From JAVXAG01 sp036660615 (GTDB lineage Bacteria; Bacillota; Clostridia; Peptostreptococcales; Anaerovoracaceae): DNA of 6,093 nucleotides. Below, in pieces: positions 1 through 6,006 of this stretch. The first letter of the stretch is position 1. The number at the start of each line of letters is the position of its first letter. The position numbers and the translations under genes were made by a program. Where the stretch lies: NCBI GenBank assembly GCA_036660615.1, contig JAVXAG010000106.1, positions 1-6,093 on the forward strand, given 5' to 3'. The notes below the pieces were generated by a model. That model was not told where the DNA came from, ran no database searches, and saw nothing but the letters and a program-made list of their open reading frames with translations.

Positions 1-70
1 AAAAAACTTTACTTTTCGACACATTTTTTATTTTTCAAGCGACTTTATAGACTGCTTAATGCTACCTGAC

Positions 71-691
71 CTATATCTTCTCATATCCACTTGGTTTTCC
101 ATCTTGAAAATATACCGTATACCCATGACCTGGGTCTGGCATCCAGTCCCAAAGGTTCTTGTGTTCCGTTGCAAACATTTCTTGCATCATCTGTGACATT
201 ACGCCGCCATGACAGACAAGTAATGAAATAGCATCATTTCCGCTGTGTCTTACCGAAAGTTCCTTTAGTCGATGATAACCAAGAAGTTCATTTAAACCTC
301 TGGATATTCGCTCTGCAAATCCATTTTTGCTCTCCCCTCCTGGGAAGGCAACATCACCTATAGAATCGTCTACCCACGCAATAAATCCTGGGTGATCTTT
401 TAGTTCCTCGTAAGTTTTGCATTCAAAATCGCCAAAATCCATTTCTTGTAACAATGGAATTTGTTTATGCTGGGCTTCCCCATATATCAATTTAAAAGTT
501 TGCTCAGTTCTCGTCAACCCCGTAGTATAAAAGGCTGTTTCATCACCCTTTGGATAACCACCCTTGGTTGCAAGATCCTCGATGGTTTTTATTCCAATCT
601 CCGAAAGGGGCAAATCTTCCCTGCCATAATACCAGCTTTTTAGGTTACCCTCTGTTATTCCATGACGAATCAAATGTATATACGATTTCAT
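71..691 (-). CDS. cobC: Histidine phosphatase family protein, probable alpha-ribazole phosphatase (CobC-type)
   Basis: This 206-residue protein belongs to the histidine phosphatase (phosphoglycerate mutase-like) superfamily. The signature LIRHG is at residues 7-11, with H10 the expected phosphohistidine and R9 beside it. A second phosphate-binding arginine is likely R61 (LTRTEQT), E83 is the probable acid residue, GGES lies at 118-121 and the second catalytic histidine is H161 in CHGG. The length suits single-domain members. The fold alone does not fix the substrate. As the last gene of a cobamide nucleotide-loop operon, it is most likely CobC, which removes the 5'-phosphate from alpha-ribazole phosphate or from cobalamin phosphate. 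The start ATG follows GAGGG by four bases and lies 10 bp after the upstream stop. The gene ends in TAG, and no convincing terminator is visible in the 70 bp left of it. The alternative is a generic phosphoglycerate-mutase-like phosphatase. Confidence 0.85.
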   Translation of the reverse strand: MKSYIHLIRHGITEGNLKSWYYGREDLPLSEIGIKTIEDLATKGGYPKGDETAFYTTGLTRTEQTFKLIYGEAQHKQIPLLQEMDFGDFECKTYEELKDHPGFIAWVDDSIGDVAFPGGESKNGFAERISRGLNELLGYHRLKELSVRHSGNDAISLLVCHGGVMSQMMQEMFATEHKNLWDWMPDPGHGYTVYFQDGKPSGYEKI

Positions 692-701
692 TTTACCCTC
701 A

Positions 702-1082
702 CTACTTTACTTCTTCTGCGACTCCACAAAATACTCTAAATATCTTATCTGCTTTTTGCCCAAGATAGAGCATGGTTCTGCCAGTCATCTCTCTCCACGC
801 GCGTTCCGTTTTGTCCATTGGAACTACTCCCTGAGATATATCAGCACAAATAACAATTCTGTCCTTTAACTTTTCCCAGTTATCCTCAAGACATTCCTTT
901 GCCTCAATATCTTCCTTTGCACACGCAAAAATAAATTCCTCAAGATTTGCGATTATTTTCTTATCTAAGTCTATTTTCATAGACTCCATCTCGCAATGAA
1001 AAACATCACTTTCCTTTAAATTAAATTGCTCCAAGGCGTATTCAAGTTTTCCTTGGTAAGCTCCTCCAAAAATTAAAATCAT
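702..1082 (-). CDS. Short CobU-like protein (degenerate cobinamide kinase/guanylyltransferase paralogue)
   Basis: This 126-residue cytoplasmic protein resembles the two ends of CobU with most of the middle missing; CobU is usually about 180 residues. The N-terminus MILIFGGAYQGK matches the CobU P-loop region, but the residue after the lysine is L13 instead of Ser/Thr. The C-terminal part is very CobU-like: DISQGVVP at 81-88, a charged helix with R94 and R97, GR at 101-102, and ADKIFRVFCG at 111-120. The segment that in CobU carries the guanylylated histidine (R-I-x-x-H-x-x-x-R) is absent. The only histidine, H29, lies in an unrelated context. The gene has a good Shine-Dalgarno site (GAGG, six bases before ATG) that overlaps the end of cobS, and the next gene starts 10 bp after its stop, so it looks translated and not like debris. 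It may be an accessory subunit or regulator of the full CobU, or a specialised guanylyltransferase. Its activity cannot be told from sequence. Confidence 0.8.
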   Translation of the reverse strand: MILIFGGAYQGKLEYALEQFNLKESDVFHCEMESMKIDLDKKIIANLEEFIFACAKEDIEAKECLEDNWEKLKDRIVICADISQGVVPMDKTERAWREMTGRTMLYLGQKADKIFRVFCGVAEEVK

Positions 1083-1091
1083 TTCCTACCT

Positions 1092-1856
1092 CTAAATTAT
1101 CATTATCGCTAAAATTAATATTCCCGTCAATTCAGTTATACTTATAGTATATCCTGCAATATCTCCACTCATTCCGCCTAGCTGTTTTCTTCCATATGCA
1201 CATGCAACAAAAGCGACTGCAATCATCACTCCGGCACATATTCCGGTTACTAGGAGATTATGGCTAAAAACCAATGTTATGGCAATAGCTATTGCCATTT
1301 GTACTATAACCGCCACTCTATATTTTATTCTACCTTTTTCGTCATAGTCACTTACATACTGGCTATGCCCCATAGGCTTGTATGTCAATACACAAAACCC
1401 AGAACAGCCTCTACTTATAACTGGTATCATAAACAAATTAATTATATCTAGTTTGCCAAAGGCAGTAGATATGGACACATAATATGCCAAAAAAAGAAAC
1501 ACCAATGTTATTACCGCAAAGGCTCCCGTATGGGAATCTTTTAGGATTCTCTGTCTTTCTTCTAATGGTCTTCTTGACATAATGGCGTCATTACAATCCA
1601 TAAAACCGTCAAGATGCATAAACCCACATATTGCATAGGCATAAAACATCATAATCAATCCACTTATGGATACTTGTATGTTAACATATTCAAGTAACCA
1701 ATACAAGGCAATCCCAAGTAAACCAACTACCATTCCTACCCCCGGTAGAAATGCTAACATCATATTTTTTAGGTTACTGTCCCATTTTTTATAGGGGCAA
1801 GGTAACGATAAAAAGTTTCCCCACGCCATAAAAAATCCTGTAACAAATTTCATCAT
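1092..1856 (-). CDS. cobS: Adenosylcobinamide-GDP ribazoletransferase (cobalamin synthase)
   Basis: CobS is an integral membrane enzyme. It joins adenosylcobinamide-GDP with alpha-ribazole or its phosphate to give the cobamide (or its 5'-phosphate), releasing GMP. This 254-residue protein has the usual family length and about six or seven hydrophobic segments (roughly 33-58, 62-80, 112-131, 137-155, 181-200, 202-221 and 237-254). The family motifs are intact: HLDGFMDCNDA at 81-91, whose acidic residues are expected to bind Mg2+; KDSHTGAF at 106-113; and GGMSGDIAGY at 227-236. The start is ATG-ATG, 11 bp after the cobU stop. The upstream GAAAG is a weak ribosome site, so translation may depend partly on coupling to cobU. 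The next gene's ribosome site overlaps the cobS stop region. The identification is secure from the motifs, and the flanking cobU and cobT support it. Confidence 0.96.
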   Translation of the reverse strand: MMKFVTGFFMAWGNFLSLPCPYKKWDSNLKNMMLAFLPGVGMVVGLLGIALYWLLEYVNIQVSISGLIMMFYAYAICGFMHLDGFMDCNDAIMSRRPLEERQRILKDSHTGAFAVITLVFLFLAYYVSISTAFGKLDIINLFMIPVISRGCSGFCVLTYKPMGHSQYVSDYDEKGRIKYRVAVIVQMAIAIAITLVFSHNLLVTGICAGVMIAVAFVACAYGRKQLGGMSGDIAGYTISITELTGILILAIMII

Positions 1857-1867
1857 TTACCAACTTT

Positions 1868-2401
1868 CTATTTGTATTTTTTTATATTACCAAAAGAAAC
1901 TTCTATTACTTGATCACACACCCTAGCCAATGCACGATCCACCTGAGCCAACCCTTTGCGGTACTTTTCTGTATACTCATCAAACCGTCTCGCGTCGGAA
2001 TAAATGTAGTCAGAAACAAATACCGTATTGCCTGTTTTCTTGGCAAACTCAACCAACTCTTTTTCCACTTTATCTCCAGCAAAAGAATCAAATTCACCAT
2101 TTGATTTGAACATTTCGTTAGATAAAAGTGCAGTTACACTGTCTAGAAGAAAAGCGCCTTGGCAATTTATACCAGATTCTAAGGCACTGCAAATGTTTTC
2201 GCCTTGTTCAATAGTTTCGAAGCCCCAGCCTGCTCTCTCTGCAATATGTCTCTCTATTCTTTTTTTGTCCTCATCGTCAGTAGGTATCATTGTTGCCAAA
2301 TAATAAAGCGGAACTTCTTGACTCTGGGACATTTCTTTTGCTAGTTTCTGTGCATAATATGATTTCCCATTTTTGCATCCACCGCTAATAAAAATATTCA
2401 T
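1868..2401 (-). CDS. cobU: Bifunctional adenosylcobinamide kinase / adenosylcobinamide-phosphate guanylyltransferase
   Basis: CobU phosphorylates adenosylcobinamide and then transfers GMP from GTP to give adenosylcobinamide-GDP, the activated substrate of CobS. The 177-residue length is typical. The P-loop GGCKNGKS is at 7-14, the YLATMIPTDDED segment at 34-45, and RIERHIAER at 48-56 contains H52, the best candidate for the guanylylated histidine. LLDSVTALLSNEMF at 85-98 matches the family's Walker-B-like region. Near the C-terminus it reads VSDYIYSDARRF (129-140) and then AQVDRALARVCDQVIEVSFG (152-171). The usual SNEVGxGIVP stretch before the ARRF motif is shortened here and lacks the GIVP part, which the small paralogue two genes downstream keeps. 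The start codon overlaps the cobT stop by one base (TAATG), and a GAGGG lies 12 bases upstream. Overall identity is secure; whether both activities reside in this chain is less certain. Confidence 0.94.
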   Translation of the reverse strand: MNIFISGGCKNGKSYYAQKLAKEMSQSQEVPLYYLATMIPTDDEDKKRIERHIAERAGWGFETIEQGENICSALESGINCQGAFLLDSVTALLSNEMFKSNGEFDSFAGDKVEKELVEFAKKTGNTVFVSDYIYSDARRFDEYTEKYRKGLAQVDRALARVCDQVIEVSFGNIKKYK

Positions 2402-2403
2402 TA
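2399..2403 (-). promoter_or_regulatory. cobT/cobU stop-start overlap (TAATG)
   Basis: On the minus strand the TAA stop of cobT and the ATG start of cobU share one base. The nearest Shine-Dalgarno-like sequence, GAGGG, is 12 bases upstream of the ATG, a little far. Translation of cobU therefore probably depends on re-initiation by ribosomes finishing cobT. Confidence 0.7.
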
Positions 2404-3525
2404 GAACAAGTTTCCCTCTCTTATTTCTTCCAAATATCCTCCGTCTATGGAGCCTTCTTCAAGTGTAGCCATTAAATTCATCGCAGCACTTGCTGTTTCT
2501 ATAATTTTGAATGCTATTGGGCACCCACTTCCTTCACCTAATCTCATTCCCAGATCAAACATAGGTTTTATGCCAAGTCTATCCATTGCAATGACATAAC
2601 CTCTCTCATAAGATTTGTGTGAGGCAAACATAAAGTCCGTTACTAGTGGATTAAGTTCTTTTGCAATACAAGCCGCAACCACAGAGATAAATCCATCTAT
2701 AACAACTGGTAATCTATAAATCGCTGCCCCCAGATATGCTCCGACCATAGCGCAAATATCGTATCCGCCAACTTTTGCAAGAATCTCTATTGGGTCATTC
2801 ATACACCAACTATGTACAGCATCGTCGACTATCTTTATCTTTTTTTCTAGTCCTTCATCATTTAGACCGCCACCTCTGCCAACTGTTTCTATTGCTTTTG
2901 CCCCAGTAAGTGCGCTTAAAACTGCCGATGTTGTAGTTGTGTTTCCAATGCCCATTTCTCCAACGCCAAACAACTGGCAACCTGATTTTTTTATAGCTTC
3001 TGCGGATTCAATTCCAGTCAAAATTCCTCTAACAGCTTCTTCTCTCGTCATAGCTGCTTCTTTTGCCAAATTTCTTGTTCCATTGGCAATCCTTCTATTG
3101 ACAATCTTTCTAGTGATTTTGTCATTTTCTAGCATATTATCAGTGCAAATTTCCTTTGGGATATCCATTTTTACACCAATATCAACTACTAATAAATCAA
3201 TATCGTAATACTTTGCCATAGCGCTGACGCCTGTCAACCTTCTCGTAAAGTTAATAGTTTGGCACAGAGTTACTGACTGTGGTGCTGAAGCAACCCCTTC
3301 GTCAACAACGCCATTGTCCGCACACATAATAGCTACGCACTGTTTTTTCACGTCATTTTTTACTTCCCCTGTTATCCCTGCAAGCTTGATGGAAATATCT
3401 TCCAAATATCCTAAGCTTCCTGGAGGTTTAGCTAAAAAAGCCTGTCTTTCTTTGGCCATTTCTATTACTTGATTATTGGCGCCTTTAATCGTTCCAATCA
3501 TTTCAAACAATTTTTTTTCACTCAT
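2401..3525 (-). CDS. cobT: Nicotinate-nucleotide--dimethylbenzimidazole phosphoribosyltransferase
   Basis: CobT transfers phosphoribose from nicotinate mononucleotide to a lower-ligand base such as 5,6-dimethylbenzimidazole, giving the alpha-ribazole phosphate that CobS uses. The 374-residue protein is slightly longer than the roughly 350 common in the family. Recognisable blocks are PPGSLGYLE at 34-42, CADNGVVDEGV at 68-78, GVGEMGIGNTTTTSAV at 187-202, VGRGGGLND at 215-223, VGGYDICAMVGAYLGAA at 252-268, VVIDGFIS at 274-281, SHKSYERGY at 302-310 and MRLGEGSG at 327-334. E331 in the last block is the expected catalytic base (E317 in Salmonella CobT). The SAPQSVT segment at 80-86 differs from the AYPQEVT common in proteobacterial CobT. 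Because that region helps line the base pocket, the preferred base may not be dimethylbenzimidazole. The ATG follows AGAGGT, which sits just past the stop of the upstream gene (12-bp gap). Confidence 0.96.
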   Translation of the reverse strand: MSEKKLFEMIGTIKGANNQVIEMAKERQAFLAKPPGSLGYLEDISIKLAGITGEVKNDVKKQCVAIMCADNGVVDEGVASAPQSVTLCQTINFTRRLTGVSAMAKYYDIDLLVVDIGVKMDIPKEICTDNMLENDKITRKIVNRRIANGTRNLAKEAAMTREEAVRGILTGIESAEAIKKSGCQLFGVGEMGIGNTTTTSAVLSALTGAKAIETVGRGGGLNDEGLEKKIKIVDDAVHSWCMNDPIEILAKVGGYDICAMVGAYLGAAIYRLPVVIDGFISVVAACIAKELNPLVTDFMFASHKSYERGYVIAMDRLGIKPMFDLGMRLGEGSGCPIAFKIIETASAAMNLMATLEEGSIDGGYLEEIREGNLF

Positions 3526-3537
3526 TTTTCTACCTCT

Positions 3538-4305
3538 TCAAATATATTTATTTTCTATTAACCATTCCACGCTGCTCCTGCAATCTCTACTTTCAATTGT
3601 AAAAGTAACATCAGTATCACATTTATTTTTAATAGTTTCAAAGATTTTTATCATATCCATGCTACCATTACTTATGTCATTATGCAAATCTTTCTTCCCA
3701 AAATTATTATGTATATGAAAATGCCCAATGTGTTCACTAAGGGTGTCTATCCAGTCAAATACTGTCAGTCCTTCTTCCATCACTGCATTGGCATGTCCAA
3801 TATCCAAACAAACCTTTATCCTGGAATCGTTGATCTTGTCCAGCATCTGCTTCATCATCAATGGTTCATCTTCAAATACGTTTTCAATAAAAATTCTAAA
3901 TCCCTCTGGCTTGTCAGCCATAAATTTTTTCCAAAAATTAACGGATTTTTCTTCGTGCCATTCCTTGAAATATATTAGGGGCAAATACCCAGAATGTACC
4001 ACCATTCTTTCCACTCCCAGTTTTTTGCAAACAAAATACGCCTCATTTAGGCGGTCAAATGCTATGGCAACAACTCTCTGGTCAATGGATGCTGGGCAAA
4101 GTTCTGTAAAAGGCCCATGAATAATGGCTTTGCTTGCTTCTGATTCTTGCCAATCTTTTTTCATTTCGTCAATTGTCCCTTGTATTTTATCCTCATCTAA
4201 ATTCTCTGAAATGCAAAGATGGTTAAATTCTATGTTCAAATTGTATTCCTTTGTAACTGCAATAGCGTCATCATCAAAGGTCGCTATATAAAAATTTTGT
4301 CTCAT
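3538..4305 (-). CDS. cbiR: AP-endonuclease-2 superfamily TIM-barrel protein, probable cobamide-remodelling hydrolase CbiR
   Basis: This 255-residue soluble protein has the strand-ending motifs of the xylose-isomerase-like/AP endonuclease 2 TIM barrel. Candidate metal ligands are H63 (IIHGPF), H104 (VVHSGY), E141 (FIENVFE), D168 and H171 (LDIGHAN), H197 or H199 (HFHIHN), D206 and H208 (DLHND) and E238 (TIESR). These match the order, and largely the spacing, of the nine zinc ligands of E. coli endonuclease IV, so a metal-dependent hydrolase is more likely than a sugar epimerase. CbiR, described in Akkermansia muciniphila, belongs to this superfamily and hydrolyses the phosphoribosyl bond in the cobamide nucleotide loop to start lower-ligand replacement. 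Position as first gene of a cobT-cobU-cobS operon is the main reason to assign that role here. The product, cobinamide phosphate, could enter directly at the CobU guanylyltransferase step. The ATG follows GAGG by only four bases. The alternative is an uncharacterised sugar-phosphate isomerase/epimerase; assignment is by context, not alignment. Confidence 0.72.
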   Translation of the reverse strand: MRQNFYIATFDDDAIAVTKEYNLNIEFNHLCISENLDEDKIQGTIDEMKKDWQESEASKAIIHGPFTELCPASIDQRVVAIAFDRLNEAYFVCKKLGVERMVVHSGYLPLIYFKEWHEEKSVNFWKKFMADKPEGFRIFIENVFEDEPLMMKQMLDKINDSRIKVCLDIGHANAVMEEGLTVFDWIDTLSEHIGHFHIHNNFGKKDLHNDISNGSMDMIKIFETIKNKCDTDVTFTIESRDCRSSVEWLIENKYI

Positions 4306-4344
4306 TTTGCCTCTTTCTTTTATAATATTGTATGTAATACAACT

Positions 4345-4372
4345 ATTCTACCATATTTTTGTGTAAAAACAA
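4345..4372 (-). promoter_or_regulatory. Probable sigma-A promoter of the cobamide operon
   Basis: Read on the minus strand, TTGTTT (4372-4367) and TAGAAT (4350-4345) are separated by 16 bp. The -10 hexamer is preceded by TGG, giving an extended -10 (TGnTAGAAT). Transcription would start near 4338, leaving a leader of roughly 33 nt before the ATG of the first gene. There is no room for a cobalamin riboswitch in that leader, so any B12 control would need a protein regulator or an upstream site. The call rests on hexamer match and position only. Confidence 0.6.
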
Positions 4373-4383
4373 AGTTTCGTCCC

Positions 4384-4412
4384 TTGTAAAATCTTCATTT
4401 TTTTAATATAAT
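4384..4412 (+). promoter_or_regulatory. Probable sigma-A promoter of the transporter-HD unit
   Basis: TTGTAA at 4384-4389 and a perfect TATAAT at 4407-4412 are separated by 17 bp, the optimal spacing. Transcription would start near 4419, giving a leader of about 40 nt. The -35 hexamer lies only 11 bp from the -35 of the divergent cobamide promoter. A second TATA-like run directly after the -10 is probably just AT-richness. Confidence 0.7.
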
Positions 4413-4442
4413 ATAAATATATGTAAGAATTTTAATTAAGAA

Positions 4443-4447
4443 AAGGA
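4443..4447 (+). promoter_or_regulatory. Ribosome binding site that decides the transporter start
   Basis: AAGGA at 4443-4447 lies 11 bases before the ATG at 4459 and only two bases before an in-frame GTG at 4450. Two bases is too close for use, so the ATG at 4459 is the likelier start. The overlapping ATG at 4448 is out of frame and meets TGA at once. Confidence 0.6.
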
Positions 4448-4458
4448 ATGTGAAAATT

Positions 4459-5382
4459 ATGAGCAAAAAAATGCGTAGTAACTTAATGCTACTACTGACG
4501 GCATTCATTTGGGGATCTGCCTTTGTCGCACAAAGTGCCGGCATGGACTATATTGGTCCTTTTACCTTTAATGGTGTTCGTTCAATTATCGGAGGTTTAG
4601 TTTTAATCCCTGTTATCTTTTTATTACAAAGGATAAGCAAACCTTCTGAAGAAGATTTCATTGAAAAATCCGTTGAGGAAAAAAATGCTGAACGCAAAAT
4701 ATTGATAACCGGTGGTGTCATCTGCGGACTTGTTTTATTTGTTGCTTCATCACTGCAACAAATAGGAATACAGTTTACCACTGCAGGCAAAGCTGGATTT
4801 ATCACTGCCCTTTATATAGTAATAGTGCCTATCTTAGGACTTTTCTTGAAAAAGAAACTTAGACCTATTGTATGGCTTTGTGTGCTTATGGGAGCATTTG
4901 GGCTTTATCTTCTTTGTATGACTGACAAGTCTTTTGCTCTTGCAAAAGGTGACTTCTTGGTTCTACTTTGTGCCTTTGCCTTCTCAGTACATATTTTAGT
5001 TATCGATTATTTTTCTCCAAAAACAGACGGAGTCAAGCTATCTTGTATCCAGTTCCTTGTAGCTGGTGTTCTAGGTTTAATCTGCATGTGCATATTTGAG
5101 CTAGACCAATTTAGCATAAGCAGTTTACTTCAATGTTGGTTGCCTCTTCTATATGCTGGTGTTTTATCTTGTGGTGTTGGATACACTTTGCAAGTCATCG
5201 CACAGAGAGATGCAGAGCCAACAATTGCTTCGCTTCTTATGAGTTTGGAGTCAGTATTCGCTGTAGTTTGTGGCGTTATTATCCTACACGAATTTATGAC
5301 TGGTCGTGAAATTCTTGGCTGTGTTGTAATGTTTGCCGCTATAATCATCGCTCAAATTCCACCGAAAAAAGAAAGATTATAG
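4459..5382 (+). CDS. EamA/DMT-superfamily transporter (RhaT/YdcZ-like metabolite permease)
   Basis: This 307-residue integral membrane protein is predicted to be an exporter or permease for a small metabolite. It has ten hydrophobic segments (about 8-26, 37-57, 81-101, 109-130, 136-153, 164-184, 193-213, 227-248, 257-277 and 284-301) arranged as two five-helix EamA repeats. Typical family features are AFIWGSAFVAQ at 15-25 near the N-terminus, FTTAGKAGFITALYIVIVP at 106-124 ending the first repeat, and EPTIASLLMSLESVFA at 253-268 with a following conserved glutamate in LHE (277-279) in the second. A charged cytoplasmic-type loop with several Glu and Lys residues spans about 58-80. An in-frame GTG at 4450 would add three residues but has poor ribosome-site spacing. 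The gene has its own promoter and is followed 15 bp later by the HD-domain gene. Substrate cannot be inferred; neither neighbour gives a firm clue, and a corrinoid-related role is unlikely for this family. Confidence 0.9.
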   Translation: MSKKMRSNLMLLLTAFIWGSAFVAQSAGMDYIGPFTFNGVRSIIGGLVLIPVIFLLQRISKPSEEDFIEKSVEEKNAERKILITGGVICGLVLFVASSLQQIGIQFTTAGKAGFITALYIVIVPILGLFLKKKLRPIVWLCVLMGAFGLYLLCMTDKSFALAKGDFLVLLCAFAFSVHILVIDYFSPKTDGVKLSCIQFLVAGVLGLICMCIFELDQFSISSLLQCWLPLLYAGVLSCGVGYTLQVIAQRDAEPTIASLLMSLESVFAVVCGVIILHEFMTGREILGCVVMFAAIIIAQIPPKKERL

Positions 5383-5397
5383 GAAGGAAGTAATATT

Positions 5398-5946
5398 ATG
5401 ATTACACGAGATGATGCTTTAGAATTATTAGGGAAGTACAATAAAGAAGATTTCCATATCCATCATGGTCTTATGGTTGAAGGCACAATGAGATATTTTG
5501 CAAACAAACTTGGCTTTGGAGAGGATGTGGACTTTTGGGGAACTGTAGGTTTACTCCACGACATCGATTTTGAAATGTGGCCTGATGAACATTGCAAAAA
5601 AGCTCCTGAATTGTTAAAGGAAGCCGGTGCTGATGATGATATGATTCACGCCGTCGTTTCTCATGGATATGGTTTGTGTTGTGATGTGAAACCGGAACAC
5701 TTGATGGAAAAGGTCTTGTTCGCTTGTGATGAGCTTACTGGTCTTATCGGTGCTGCCGCTCTAATGCGTCCTTCTAAAAGCTGCCAAGACATGGAGCTTA
5801 AATCACTAAAAAAGAAGTTTAAGGACAAACATTTTGCTGCCGGCTGTGATAGAGAAGTAATTCTCCAAGGAGCTGAAATGCTAGGTTGGGATCTTGATCA
5901 ACTTTTAGGTGATACTTTGGAAGCAATGAAAACTTGTGAAGAATAA
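5398..5946 (+). CDS. HD-domain protein, putative metal-dependent phosphohydrolase
   Basis: This 182-residue soluble protein belongs to the HD superfamily. The ligand set expected of an HD domain is visible: a histidine in the HIHHG cluster (H20, H22, H23), the HD doublet H54-D55 in LLHDIDFE, H89 in VVSHGYG as a possible extra ligand, and D111 in LFACDELTG as the distal aspartate. The segment VLFACDELTGLIGAAALMRP (106-125) is typical of small stand-alone clostridial HD hydrolases. No partner domain is present, and the last third is a charged helical region. The substrate (nucleotide, phosphate ester or other) cannot be told from sequence. A strong ribosome site, AAGGAAG, ends seven bases before the ATG, and the gene lies 15 bp after the transporter stop, so the two are probably co-transcribed. 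An intrinsic terminator follows 14 bp after its stop codon. Confidence 0.87.
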   Translation: MITRDDALELLGKYNKEDFHIHHGLMVEGTMRYFANKLGFGEDVDFWGTVGLLHDIDFEMWPDEHCKKAPELLKEAGADDDMIHAVVSHGYGLCCDVKPEHLMEKVLFACDELTGLIGAAALMRPSKSCQDMELKSLKKKFKDKHFAAGCDREVILQGAEMLGWDLDQLLGDTLEAMKTCEE

Positions 5947-5960
5947 ATCCTTTTAATACT

Positions 5961-6006
5961 AAACCGAACTATTCAGCTTTATTTGAGTCGTATAGTTCGG
6001 TTTTTT
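5961..6006 (+). terminator. Intrinsic terminator after the HD-domain gene
   Basis: A perfect 12-bp stem pairs 5961-5972 (AAACCGAACTAT) with 5992-6003, around a 19-nt loop. The right arm runs into six T residues (6001-6006), giving a U-tract on the plus-strand transcript. The other strand has no comparable T-run after the stem, so it should work mainly for the plus-strand unit. Confidence 0.9.

Noticed and set aside
1..70. Possible terminator for the cobamide operon
   Set aside because: An AAGC/GCTT pairing near 39-58 gives only about four base pairs and is followed on the minus strand by A-rich sequence, not a T-run. The operon may continue or end beyond the window.
461..768. Plus-strand open frames opposite the phosphatase and the short CobU-like gene
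   Set aside because: They lie antisense to well-supported genes, lack ribosome sites and have no recognisable protein features.
702..1082. Short CobU-like gene as a pseudogene fragment of cobU
   Set aside because: It has its own strong ribosome site, an intact frame, conserved N- and C-terminal blocks and tight spacing on both sides. A decaying remnant would not be expected to keep these.
3682..4120. Plus-strand open frames of 98 and 130 codons opposite the TIM-barrel gene
   Set aside because: They are antisense shadows with low-complexity composition and no domain motifs, and the opposite strand encodes a coherent enzyme.
3538..4305. TIM-barrel gene as a DNA-repair endonuclease IV (Nfo)
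   Set aside because: The metal-ligand pattern fits, but the Nfo signature blocks are not recognisable and the gene leads a cobamide operon, so a small-molecule hydrolase is more likely.
4548..5348. Minus-strand open frames inside the transporter gene
   Set aside because: They are antisense to a clear ten-helix membrane protein and have no start signals.
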